NCBI RefSeq assembly: GCF_000377665.1
Contig: NZ_KB898655.1
Location: 62,715-126,714 of the forward strand
DNA length: 64,000 nt
Direction of reading: 5' to 3'
Source of the DNA: Vreelandella zhanjiangensis DSM 21076
GTDB taxonomy: Bacteria > Pseudomonadota > Gammaproteobacteria > Pseudomonadales > Halomonadaceae
Shown: positions 36,422 through 43,312 of the stretch, in pieces
How positions within the stretch are numbered: the stretch's first letter is position 1
Layout of the letters: each line of letters opens with the position of its first letter
Notes under the pieces: generated by a model
Told to the model about the DNA's origin: nothing
The model's input: only the letters and a program-made list of their open reading frames with translations
Database searches by the model: none
Program-made: the position numbers and the translations under genes

Positions 36422-37258
36422 TTACTTAGACGGATCAATTTGGTCTTTCTGAGCGCCTGATTTTTCCTTCGCCATACCAAGCGTCGCTTCCTGACCTTCA
36501 GGTGCTGGCTGGTTACGAACCGAGAACTGGCTACGGCCATCAAAGGATGGGCCTTCACCCCAGCGGCCTTTAGGTGCTTCTTTATCCAGCAAGGTATTGA
36601 GGTAGTAATACGAGTGTTGCATGGCTTCGTGGTCTTCAGGCGTTGAGTTGGGAATGGGAAGATTTGCGCCCAGCCCACCTAGCTCTTCAATCACAGCCAG
36701 CCATTGCTGCTGATGGTAGGTATCCCGAGCAATCAGGAAAGAAAGAAAATCCTTCATGCCGTGATCGTCAGTCCAGTTATACAGACGCGATGCCAACACC
36801 CGACCACTTGCTTCAGCCGTCACGTTTGCCAACATATCGGCGGCCACGTTGCCTGTCGCGTAGATATGGCTCATATCAAACGGTACGCCGTTAGCATTGA
36901 CCGGCATCGCAGAAAGCCCTGATGACAGCAGATGGCGAGGATTTGCACCGCCAAGAATGGCATTCATGACCGGATCTTTCGCGGTAGCCTCCTGATAAGA
37001 GACCGGCGCCCCTTCCAAGTTAAGCGCAACCGCATGGCCAAGCATTTCAATATGGGAAAGTTCTTCAGTCGCCGTCGACATCAACAGGTCGCGAATGCGG
37101 TCATCACCACGCGCTCCCATTGCCTGAAAAAAATATTGCATCGCTACCCGAATTTCACCTTCAATACCACCAATAGCTTGCTGGAGCAGCATGGCAAATT
37201 CAGGATTGGGCTTATCAACTTTTACTGGGTATTGCAGTTTAGATGAGTGATGGAACAT
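36422..37258 (-). CDS. Manganese (non-haem) catalase
   Basis: A 278-aa dimanganese catalase that disproportionates hydrogen peroxide. Ferritin-like core with metal ligands visible in G-G-I-E-G-E-I-R-V-A-M-Q-Y-F near residues 28-41, E-E-L-S-H-I-E near 66-72, and R-D-T-Y-H-Q near 170. ATG 37258 starts the family N-terminus M-F-H-H and has AGGAGG upstream; the longer frame is not supported. Normal family length. Forms a stress cluster with the YciF-like protein and the KGG protein. Confidence 0.9.
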   Translation of the reverse strand: MFHHSSKLQYPVKVDKPNPEFAMLLQQAIGGIEGEIRVAMQYFFQAMGARGDDRIRDLLMSTATEELSHIEMLGHAVALNLEGAPVSYQEATAKDPVMNAILGGANPRHLLSSGLSAMPVNANGVPFDMSHIYATGNVAADMLANVTAEASGRVLASRLYNWTDDHGMKDFLSFLIARDTYHQQQWLAVIEELGGLGANLPIPNSTPEDHEAMQHSYYYLNTLLDKEAPKGRWGEGPSFDGRSQFSVRNQPAPEGQEATLGMAKEKSGAQKDQIDPSK

Positions 37259-37525
37259 AGTGTAGCCTCCTGGATAAACTGCCAGGAAGAGTGCTTCCTG
37301 GCAGTAATCGCAATATTTATGCCTATTAGCGCCAGCTCCTATAGCTGACAACAAACTTCCTTGTTGCTTAACTAAACTAGTTCTATCTTAGTTAAGACTG
37401 ACGTTAGTGAATGCACACAAACGCCTTTAATAAAGCCTGACATAACCACGTCATGACTTAATTTCTATGAAAAGACGGTGTTGCGGTATAGGTATACCAC
37501 CCAATCCTCAACCTGTTGTTTCTAA

Positions 37526-37687
37526 TCAGGAATTACGACCGCCGTGGCTATTTTCACCACCTTTCTTGCCTGCTTCAGAAGCACGTTTGGGATCATCGGC
37601 AAAGTTACCACCACTCTTCTGACCGCCTTTCTTGCCAGCTTCTTCGCGGCTCATACCATTGCCGTTATCATTACGATTATTAGCCAT
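37526..37687 (-). CDS. KGG-repeat stress protein (Con-10/YmdF-like)
   Basis: A 53-aa very hydrophilic protein with two K-K-G-G motifs (E-A-G-K-K-G-G near residues 16-22 and again near 38-44) and G-G-N-F near 26, the KGG-domain signature of stress-induced bacterial proteins (YciG/YmdF). ATG 37687 has AGGAGA upstream. Its neighbours are the catalase and YciF-like genes, the usual company for such proteins. Confidence 0.9.
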   Translation of the reverse strand: MANNRNDNGNGMSREEAGKKGGQKSGGNFADDPKRASEAGKKGGENSHGGRNS

Positions 37688-38289
37688 GATTAATCTCCTT
37701 AATGCGTTCAGCAAAATCAATCATTCCTTCGGCCTCGATTAATCAATCGAGTAATTTGAGAGTAGCTAACCCTAAAGCTGTTTCAAGTTATATAGCTGAT
37801 CAGGGGTATATTTAATATTTGTAATTAACAAGGCTTTATCACTATCGACATTCATTAACCTAGATAAACAAACTCAGTAGGTTGTTGATAATTCCTTTCT
37901 ATAAACCAGAAACTACGCTTATATAACTTTTATTATTAAACGTATAAAAAATTGATTGCTTGTTCTTTAACAATCAAGAACGGCATCGCCAGCATTCAAG
38001 TAGCTAGCCGTACTGGCTTCACTCGGGGCCCTAGGCAAACGCCGATGCTCAGGCATAGTGGCAGCCTATGCTTGAGGCGTCAGACAAGGCCGACTATACA
38101 AGCGCCTACATCAGCCATGCGGATCGATTACCTAGGCTTAGCCGTACCGGGCCAATATTCAAAGTAATCGTACTGTCGAAGAGGGAGGTACTAATATGTA
38201 TAGAGAGGTACGAATGATGTATAGAGAAGAAGAAATCAAGCTTGGAAAAGAAAAATATAAGTTTCGGTATATTTTTTCCTCCCCAACCC
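37688..38289. other. Non-coding region with strong hairpin and a short direct repeat
   Basis: About 600 bp without a convincing gene. An 11-bp stem (38048-38058 with 38066-38076, one G:T pair, 7-nt loop) sits in a GC-richer patch 37960-38160. Two copies of TAGCCGTAC(T/C)GG occur near 38008 and 38142. A 20-21-bp direct repeat starting AGGTAC lies at 38186-38226. Function unknown; could be an untranslated RNA or relic. Confidence 0.4.
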
Positions 38290-38318
38290 TTGTGCACATA
38301 TTATACATGGTCTAGTAT
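38290..38318 (+). promoter_or_regulatory. Predicted promoter of GGA-rich sRNA 1
   Basis: TTGTGC (38290-38295) and TAGTAT (38313-38318) are separated by 17 bp, a plausible sigma-70 promoter, placing the start near 38324. Confidence 0.5.
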
Positions 38319-38323
38319 GAAGT

Positions 38324-38437
38324 TGTCGGCGGCAGGAAGCCACCAACGAAAAGGAATTTCCACTCAGGACGAGTGACCACACGCCAGGAAGGCATGAGTA
38401 CATCAAACGCCCCTTTATTGGGGCGTTGCTGTTTTTA
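38324..38437 (+). ncRNA. Candidate CsrA/RsmA-sequestering sRNA (RsmY-like)
   Basis: About 114 nt. GGA motifs occur four times, three of them in hairpin loops: GGC-AGGAA-GCC (38331-38341), CACTC-AGGAC-GAGTG (38361-38375) and GCC-AGGAA-GGC (38383-38393); one is in a linker (38353-38355). It ends in a perfect 8-bp Rho-independent terminator AACGCCCC / GGGGCGTT (38406-38427) followed by TTTTT. This architecture is that of RsmY/RsmZ/CsrB RNAs, which bind and titrate the translational repressor CsrA/RsmA. Family assignment is my inference from motifs; no GacA site is seen upstream of this one. Confidence 0.6.
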
Positions 38438-38619
38438 TATTCCGCATTACTTATCTTTTACAGCTTCGCCCTTACCCCCACATGCTGATCTTCTAAAGGT
38501 TCGTAACATTCCAGCTGTATCGCGATTCCCCAACGTGAGGCATCGCCACGATGGCAATCATAAGAAGATTTAATGTGGCATAGCAAAGAGCTTTGAAATT
38601 TATAAAATTATTGTTTCCA

Positions 38620-38637
38620 TGTAAGAAAATACTTACA
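38620..38637. promoter_or_regulatory. GacA upstream activating site TGTAAG-N6-CTTACA
   Basis: The palindrome TGTAAG AAAATA CTTACA exactly matches the UAS consensus bound by GacA upstream of rsmY/rsmZ/csrB genes in gammaproteobacteria. It is centred about 64 bp before the predicted start of the GGA-rich RNA downstream, the usual distance. Confidence 0.75.
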
Positions 38638-38691
38638 AATATTGTCGTCGATTGACTACATTATTTTCTATAGAAGTAGCTACACTTTTAA

Positions 38692-38848
38692 GTGCTACTA
38701 ATCGCAGTAGCCCACTTGAGTCGCGCTAGCCCAGGGAAGGGCAATGGAAGGCAGTATGCGAAAGGATCAAGGAAGCGCGATAGGCCAAGGAAGGCCCCTC
38801 CACTTCTACCCAGGCTAATAACAGCCCCCTCTCTATCAGCTCATTTTT
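38692..38848 (+). ncRNA. Candidate GacA-controlled CsrB/RsmZ-like sRNA
   Basis: A -10-like TACACT (38681-38686) follows the GacA site. The transcript would begin with a 6-bp hairpin GCTACT / AGTAGC (38694-38711). GGA motifs follow: in the loop of GCCC-AGGGAA-GGGC (38729-38742), at 38746-38748, 38764-38766 and 38771-38773, and in the loop of GGCC-AAGGAA-GGCC (38783-38796). A weak GGCT/AGCC hairpin (38813-38826) and a T-run near 38843 may mark the 3' end; the terminator is not convincing, so the end is uncertain. Confidence 0.6.
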
Positions 38849-39060
38849 TCGGACTATCACTTGTAGAGTTGTATCTACGTCAGCAGCACACGACGATAGC
38901 CACTTCCCTGAAATACTACTTGGCAACCACCTCGTTGGTTGAGCGTTGTCTTCTTGTACGTATAGAAGATACGGCGATTGCCCAGGATGTATCCCATATC
39001 GGTTTCTGATAGAAAAAGTCGGCCGCTTAATTGGCTACAGGCACTTTTCAAACACGCACA

Positions 39061-39087
39061 AAAAAGCCACCCTTTCGGATGGCTTTT
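39061..39087 (-). terminator. Original terminator of the tRNA operon (left of prophage)
   Basis: On the minus strand AAAGCCATCC-GAAA-GGGTGGCTTT is followed by more T. It sits just beyond the tRNA-Thr 3' fragment in attL, so before integration it ended the tRNA transcript. A near copy lies at 50217-50242 at the other end of the prophage. Confidence 0.75.
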
Positions 39088-39091
39088 TCGG

Positions 39092-39171
39092 ATTCTCTAA
39101 TATGTTGCTTTTAACCATCTTTTTGATGGTGCCGACACCAGGAGTCGAACCCGGGACCTACTGATTACAAG
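39092..39171. repeat. attL: 80-bp direct repeat with tRNA-Thr 3' fragment
   Basis: Identical over 80 bp to 50249-50328. It contains the 3' part of tRNA-Thr from the CCA end (39127) to the anticodon loop, where identity stops. This is the left junction of the prophage. Confidence 0.95.
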
Positions 39172-39264
39172 AACCTGACCGAGCAGCACAAACCAGCATA
39201 TCAGAGGGTTACAGAACCAGTGAAATTCATTTCAGCACCCTCTAGCATGTTTGTGTGGACACTT

Positions 39265-40143
39265 TTATCCACCTAGAACTTTAAAACCATTCGATACCAT
39301 AAATCCTATACCTATGAGAAAAACTACAACAGTTAATTTAAAAATATCATTTCTTTCTTTCTCCTCTGCTTTGTCCACAACTGTTACTCCATTTAAAACT
39401 TCCATTCTTATTAAATTTAAAAAATCTCTTAGCTCAACTTCATAGGCAGAAAAGTCATTTATCAAAGAACTGTCGATTTTATATAGACTGGGAGCTGTAG
39501 CTTCATCTTTTAAAGATTTCATTGTATCAGCAATATTTATAACTATATCTTCAGCTAAAGATTGCTTGCTTTTCTTTTCACTTAAATAGAAATTATCCAA
39601 CAACTCAATTTCATCTAATAAAACTTCAGCTTTATTCTCACAATCCAGCTTGAGACTTCCAAAAAAAACTAAATTTTCATTTAGCTTTGACCTTGACTTA
39701 TCATAGTCAGAAAAATACTTATCCCTAAAAAAATTTAATTTTTTATAGGCCTCATCAAGATCATTACTGCTTTTATCAATTTTAACTTTATTGGTTTCAA
39801 TATCGCTCACCTTAAACTTAAGCTTATTAAGTTCTTCTTTATAGAATTGCACTTCATCCTCATACTCTTTTTTTAAAGGCATATAGGATATAGCTTTAAC
39901 CCTAAGTTCAACAGTTCTTTCAATGAACTCTCTGCCTTTCATGACTATGTTCTCAGTGACTCTTTCCCTATAGTCTTTTTTCTTATTATGAACAGTAACC
40001 AAAGAATTATAGTATGTTAACAATGCTGCTATTAATGCCGCTGTCATAATAGCGACATTATCACTATCGATATTTATTAGAAATGTTAACAATGCACCAA
40101 GTCCGAATGATAAAAAGCCTGGCACAGCAAATTGATTAATCAT
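39265..40143 (-). CDS. AT-rich membrane coiled-coil protein, prophage cargo
   Basis: A 292-aa protein I do not recognise. Two N-terminal membrane helices (about residues 8-45), a long charged, coiled-coil-like middle (about 55-250, rich in K, E and L) and a C-terminal membrane helix (about 265-290). AT-rich, lysine-heavy codon use unlike the phage core genes. ATG 40143 has AAGG upstream; the TTG three codons earlier is less likely. It sits beside attL, the usual place for cargo. A role in superinfection exclusion or anti-phage defence is possible, not shown. Confidence 0.65.
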   Translation of the reverse strand: MINQFAVPGFLSFGLGALLTFLINIDSDNVAIMTAALIAALLTYYNSLVTVHNKKKDYRERVTENIVMKGREFIERTVELRVKAISYMPLKKEYEDEVQFYKEELNKLKFKVSDIETNKVKIDKSSNDLDEAYKKLNFFRDKYFSDYDKSRSKLNENLVFFGSLKLDCENKAEVLLDEIELLDNFYLSEKKSKQSLAEDIVINIADTMKSLKDEATAPSLYKIDSSLINDFSAYEVELRDFLNLIRMEVLNGVTVVDKAEEKERNDIFKLTVVVFLIGIGFMVSNGFKVLGG

Positions 40144-40180
40144 TATCAACAACCTTTATTTTATTAACAATACAATACAA

Positions 40181-40539
40181 CTACATTCTTTTTATCACAA
40201 CGTAAGCATCAATGCATATTGAATTTAAGATACTGTCCCTTTTTTTTCGATCAGGTCGATCAAGACTTGAATCGCCCAACTCCATTACAAATTTAATACT
40301 AAAATCTTCTTTGCTACAGATCACGTAATCAAAGTGCCACTGTGAGACTTGCCTAAACAAAGAAATATACTTTCTACTTTTGAAATAATATTTCTGTTAT
40401 TAGGCACTATTACACCTACTATTAGCACCTGTGCAAAAATATAATTATTAGACACGTATGTTCTTTCTAAAACTTTGTAAACCTCTCTTTCAGTAGACGA
40501 ATTAAAAACGGTTTTTCTTATATGCATTACCGTTTTCAA
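40181..40539 (-). pseudogene. Frameshifted DUF2726-like nuclease gene
   Basis: The first frame (40539 to a TGA at 40321) reads S-S-T-E-R-E-V-Y-K-V-L-E-R-T-Y and Y-I-F-A-Q-V, as at the start of DUF2726 proteins. From about 40352 a shifted frame continues Q-W-H-F-D-Y-V-I-C and F-V-M-E-L-G-D-S-S-L-D-R-P-D-R-K-K-R-D to a TAG at 40181-40183, the rest of the same domain. DUF2726 belongs to the PD-(D/E)XK nuclease-like superfamily; the D..E-x-D residues are in the second part. A single 1-base indel near 40350 explains the break. Sequencing error is an alternative. Confidence 0.7.
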
Positions 40540-40766
40540 TTAATCTTTCCAATTTAGAAGTTCTTTTTTTACTAAATCAATATTTTTATAAAAGAGTTGT
40601 TAATTATAATTTAATTATGGCAACACTTATCAATAAAAGTGTGGTGATTAACACCTTCGATTCTAATAATTGCCATAAATTTATAGTATTCATTTCATCT
40701 CTTTATAGTTTTTAATTTATTCATTCTTCTACCCTCCCTAAAATCATCTATCCACAACCCTTTGTG

Positions 40767-41051
40767 CTAGTTGGTACCCGTCCCTGTTTGCTTCAACATA
40801 CGGCGCGCCCTCTCTATCTCGGGGCTTACTTGTCCGCACGGTTCATTTGTCTGTCCAGTCATTAACCAAAGCGTGTACTTCGGCCATTGCTGGCAAACAG
40901 CTTCCAAAAGATCGCCTTTTGGCACTCTTCCTGTTTGCTCTATACCTTCTAAAGTTTTCTTAGCAATTCCAATAAGTTGCGAAAACTCCCCTCTTCCTGA
41001 AGTTTCCACCTCACGAATTTCACGGATTTTATGTGCAAGCTCGCTTGACAT
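40767..41051 (-). CDS. Phage repressor, XRE-like HTH protein
   Basis: A 94-aa DNA-binding protein. A helix-turn-helix is visible at about residues 20-42 (G-E-F-S-Q-L-I-G-I-A-K-K-T-L-E-G-I-E), followed by P-K-Y-T-L-W-L-M-T-G-Q-T, a typical dimerisation patch of small Pf-type phage repressors. It is leftward and divergent from the excisionase-like gene, the classical immunity switch arrangement. It would keep the prophage silent by binding the 41052-41188 spacer. Confidence 0.82.
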   Translation of the reverse strand: MSSELAHKIREIREVETSGRGEFSQLIGIAKKTLEGIEQTGRVPKGDLLEAVCQQWPKYTLWLMTGQTNEPCGQVSPEIERARRMLKQTGTGTN

Positions 41052-41188
41052 ATACTCAACTCTGAGTAACCTTAGATATGAGTGTACTTTATTTTAAGTA
41101 CACGCTAGCAACATATAGTCAAAATTCGCATGTCTATATGTTGACTCAAAGAAGACTAACACAACATGCCACAGCGAGCAGGTACAGC
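41052..41188. promoter_or_regulatory. Prophage repressor/early-gene switch region
   Basis: The spacer between the divergent repressor and Xis-like genes. It contains TACTCA-like repeats (near 41051, 41077) and ACATATAGTCAAAATTCG with a nearby TATATGTTGAC, likely operators or promoters. Exact sites cannot be fixed by eye. Confidence 0.5.
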
Positions 41189-41398
41189 ATGGAAACGAGC
41201 AACACGCCCCACGTCCCCGCACCTCAAGTGCCCGTCATGACGATAGAGCGTTTCTCTGAACTCACTGGCCTCACCCCAGACACCATCCGGGGCCAGCTTA
41301 ACCAGGGAAACCTCCCCATTATAAAAGTGGGCCGTCGTCGTCTCGTTAATGTCGCGCTCTTTACTGCTGAGTGCCTGCAATCGGAGGACTGGACTTAA
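41189..41398 (+). CDS. Excisionase-like small HTH protein
   Basis: A 69-aa protein with a MerR/excisionase-type winged helix: T-I-E-R-F-S-E-L-T-G-L-T-P-D-T-I-R-G-Q-L (about residues 17-36) and L-P-I-I-K-V-G-R-R-R-L-V-N. Such proteins direct excision and early transcription in Pf-like phages. Two in-frame upstream ATGs exist but the extra residues are not domain-like. Its TAA overlaps the next ATG (TAATG). Confidence 0.75.
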   Translation: METSNTPHVPAPQVPVMTIERFSELTGLTPDTIRGQLNQGNLPIIKVGRRRLVNVALFTAECLQSEDWT

Positions 41399-42066
41399 TG
41401 ACCACTCTAGCCCCCGTTGCCACCCTTGAAGCGCCCTGCACGCTGCTGGCTATCGAAGGCCTGACTATCTGCACTCAGCGCCTTCTGTTGGACGGTAAAA
41501 CCACCCCCGCCAATATATTGCTGCATCAACACATCGTTCCAGCAGGTGGCTTCTGCTTTATTGCGGTGCCTATTGAACACCTGCCAGCGCTCGACCTGGA
41601 CGACACCACCATTACCCGTGTCTCCAACGTCTATGAAGGCACTACGTGTGGCCTCGTCTTTAAGCACTACCAGCACGCTCTTGACTACCTCACCAAGCAC
41701 TACGGCCTTGCCCAGGCCACCGACCGCGCCCCTTTATCTACCGATGTCTCCCCTCGCTTATTAGGGATTGTGCTACCGGCGCCTCTATCCACACCCCCAC
41801 GGCTAACGCGCCGACCGTTATCCACAACGGCCTTTAGCCCTTACGGAGTTATACACATGAGTAAAAAACAGCCCATCCGGGTCTTCCTCGATCAGGAAAT
41901 TCATAGCCGGTATCTGATCCAGGCAGGCACCCACGGCCTTACCCCCTCGGCCCTGGGAGAACGCTTAATTCAGCACGGCATTACCCAGCTAGAAGGCGGC
42001 GATAAAGCACCGCTGGAAGCCCCAGGTGGTGATGTGCCTCCCGCTCCCACCACCACACAGGCCTGA
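41398..42066 (+). CDS. Phage early protein with C-terminal ribbon-helix-helix-like part
   Basis: A 222-aa phage protein of unknown function. The first ~130 residues show no domain I know. The last 69 residues begin M-S-K-K-Q-P-I-R-V-F-L-D-Q-E-I (ATG 41857) and look like an Arc/CopG-type DNA-binding unit; that ATG has CGGAG 9-13 bases upstream and may also be used as an internal start for a separate 69-aa protein. The spacer between the two parts is Pro/Thr/Leu-rich. Confidence 0.6.
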   Translation: MTTLAPVATLEAPCTLLAIEGLTICTQRLLLDGKTTPANILLHQHIVPAGGFCFIAVPIEHLPALDLDDTTITRVSNVYEGTTCGLVFKHYQHALDYLTKHYGLAQATDRAPLSTDVSPRLLGIVLPAPLSTPPRLTRRPLSTTAFSPYGVIHMSKKQPIRVFLDQEIHSRYLIQAGTHGLTPSALGERLIQHGITQLEGGDKAPLEAPGGDVPPAPTTTQA

Positions 42067-42069
42067 TCA

Positions 42070-42423
42070 ATGTCCCCTGCCCGTCATCCGTCGCCCTTCG
42101 GTCGTGCGGCGACCTTAGCCCGCCCCGGCGCGGCTGTCACACCCGAGGCACGAGCGGTTGACAGCCGTGCCGGGGTGGGCTGCCGTGCGACAAGACAGAA
42201 GGGCCACGGAGGGCGGGTAGGGGACACCCCCTGCCTCGATTCCCGAGCTTTGAGGGAGCGGGGCCAGCGGTGCCTCCACGGCAGGGATTTTGCACGAGCC
42301 GCGACCTACTACGCGCAAGCAGAACACCGCGTATTAGTCCTCGACGGCATTACACCTGAAACCACTGAGCTAGCCATTCTCGCGGACTACTGCTTAACCC
42401 AGGCCGCCAGAACCCAACGCTAA
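42070..42423 (+). CDS. Hypothetical phage protein
   Basis: A 117-aa protein with a basic, Arg/Gly-rich first half and a helical second half (R-D-F-A-R-A-A-T-Y-Y-A-Q-A-E, about residues 72-85). Starts 3 bp after the preceding stop region, in the early gene series. I recognise no family. The GC-rich, Arg-heavy first half could be over-extended; the helical end looks more protein-like. Confidence 0.45.
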   Translation: MSPARHPSPFGRAATLARPGAAVTPEARAVDSRAGVGCRATRQKGHGGRVGDTPCLDSRALRERGQRCLHGRDFARAATYYAQAEHRVLVLDGITPETTELAILADYCLTQAARTQR

Positions 42424-42435
42424 CGATAAGGAACC

Positions 42436-42765
42436 ATGACCATGATCAACACTATTCAAGCCCACGTAATCGGCGCCTCTCGCTACAGCATGGACAACGG
42501 CGTTAAAGGCGCCAAAGTCACCATCATGCAACCCTCAGCGTCCGACAACGAAAATCAGCTGGGCAACCAAGTCAGCACGATGTCAGCACCTTATGAAATT
42601 CTCGATCAGCTTCACGCCTACGCCCCCCATATGCCGTGCCCGCTAGAACTGGATATCGAATTTCGCTCATCAGGAGGTAAAGCCACCATGCACGTACTGG
42701 CGGCCCGCAAACCCAACGCCACCGGTAGCCATCAGCCCCCGACCGCTACCAGCGATAAGAAATAG
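42436..42765 (+). CDS. Probable phage ssDNA-binding protein (gV-like by position)
   Basis: A 109-aa protein located where Pf1-type phages encode the ssDNA-binding protein that coats replicated single strands. It has a mixed beta-type pattern (A-H-V-I-G-A-S-R-Y, K-G-A-K-V-T-I, L-E-L-D-I-E-F) and a disordered Pro/Thr/Ser/Lys tail, as in small OB-fold ssDNA-binding proteins. Start ATG 42436 after AAGGAA. Assignment rests on position and general pattern, not on a clear motif. Confidence 0.5.
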   Translation: MTMINTIQAHVIGASRYSMDNGVKGAKVTIMQPSASDNENQLGNQVSTMSAPYEILDQLHAYAPHMPCPLELDIEFRSSGGKATMHVLAARKPNATGSHQPPTATSDKK

Positions 42766-42777
42766 GATTTGTGAGCC

Positions 42778-42876
42778 ATGGACACTAGCGAACTCTCGGG
42801 TCTGTGGCTCCTGGTTTATTGCGTCGGTCTCATTCTCGCGTTTGGGATCGGTGCCATAAGTGGGGGCCAACGATGA
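42778..42876 (+). CDS. Tiny phage membrane protein (minor coat-like)
   Basis: A 32-aa protein consisting of one membrane helix (L-W-L-L-V-Y-C-V-G-L-I-L-A-F-G) flanked by short polar ends. AGGA lies upstream of ATG 42778, and the stop overlaps the next ATG (ATGA). Size and position just before the major coat gene match the pVII/pIX-type minor coat proteins of filamentous phages. Confidence 0.7.
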   Translation: MDTSELSGLWLLVYCVGLILAFGIGAISGGQR

Positions 42877-42989
42877 ACGATCCAAGCCTAACGTTTGTAG
42901 TTGGTTCCCTTTTCACGTCCTACGCCCTCGGTTGGGCATTCGGACACATCATCGTCATCACTAAGAAATTTATGGAGTCTGTCACATGA
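42873..42989 (+). CDS. Second tiny phage membrane protein (minor coat-like)
   Basis: A 38-aa protein with a single membrane helix (about residues 8-30) and a basic end K-K-F. It overlaps by ATGA at both ends, with the 32-aa gene before and the major coat gene after, so all three are translated together. Probably a minor virion tip protein; inference from size and place. Confidence 0.7.
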   Translation: MNDPSLTFVVGSLFTSYALGWAFGHIIVITKKFMESVT

Positions 42990-43246
42990 CCTTAAACACC
43001 CTCGCACAACACGTAAAACAAGCCGCTACCGGTACTCGTGGTAAAGCCGCTGGCGGTGCTGCCCTTCTAATGGGGTCGGCTGCCGCTCACGCCCAGGAAG
43101 CTACTAGTGGTGCTGCCGCTGCTTTTAGTGAAATCCAGTCAACGGGTTCTGACATGGTGGGCTATGCCTGGCCGGTAGTAGCGTCTATTACCGCTGCGTT
43201 AATCGGTATCAAGTTGTTTAAGAAGTTTGCTAACCGCGCCTCTTAA
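42986..43246 (+). CDS. Major coat protein pVIII
   Basis: An 86-aa preprotein. Signal peptide of about 36 residues ending A-H-A, mature protein of about 50 residues: acidic start (Q-E-A), an amphipathic part, a membrane helix (V-V-A-S-I-T-A-A-L-I-G-I) and a basic end (K-L-F-K-K-F-A), exactly the pVIII layout. A strong terminator follows at once, as expected for making far more coat than downstream proteins. Confidence 0.92.
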   Translation: MTLNTLAQHVKQAATGTRGKAAGGAALLMGSAAAHAQEATSGAAAAFSEIQSTGSDMVGYAWPVVASITAALIGIKLFKKFANRAS

Positions 43247-43269
43247 TAAAACGCTAAAAGGGATCACCA

Positions 43270-43294
43270 GGGGGCGGAAAACGCCCCTTTTTTT
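43270..43294 (+). terminator. Terminator after the major coat gene
   Basis: GGGGCG-GAAAA-CGCCCC followed by seven T. It separates highly expressed coat genes from the pIII-like gene. Confidence 0.92.
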
Positions 43295-43312
43295 ATATAA
43301 AGGGGGGAAAGC

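Noticed and set aside
37952..38167. 71-aa plus-strand frame
   Set aside because: No binding site; the DNA is better explained by hairpin and repeat structure.
38692..39009. 105-aa plus-strand frame over the second sRNA
   Set aside because: The GacA site, GGA hairpins and lack of a binding site favour an RNA; the peptide has no recognisable pattern.
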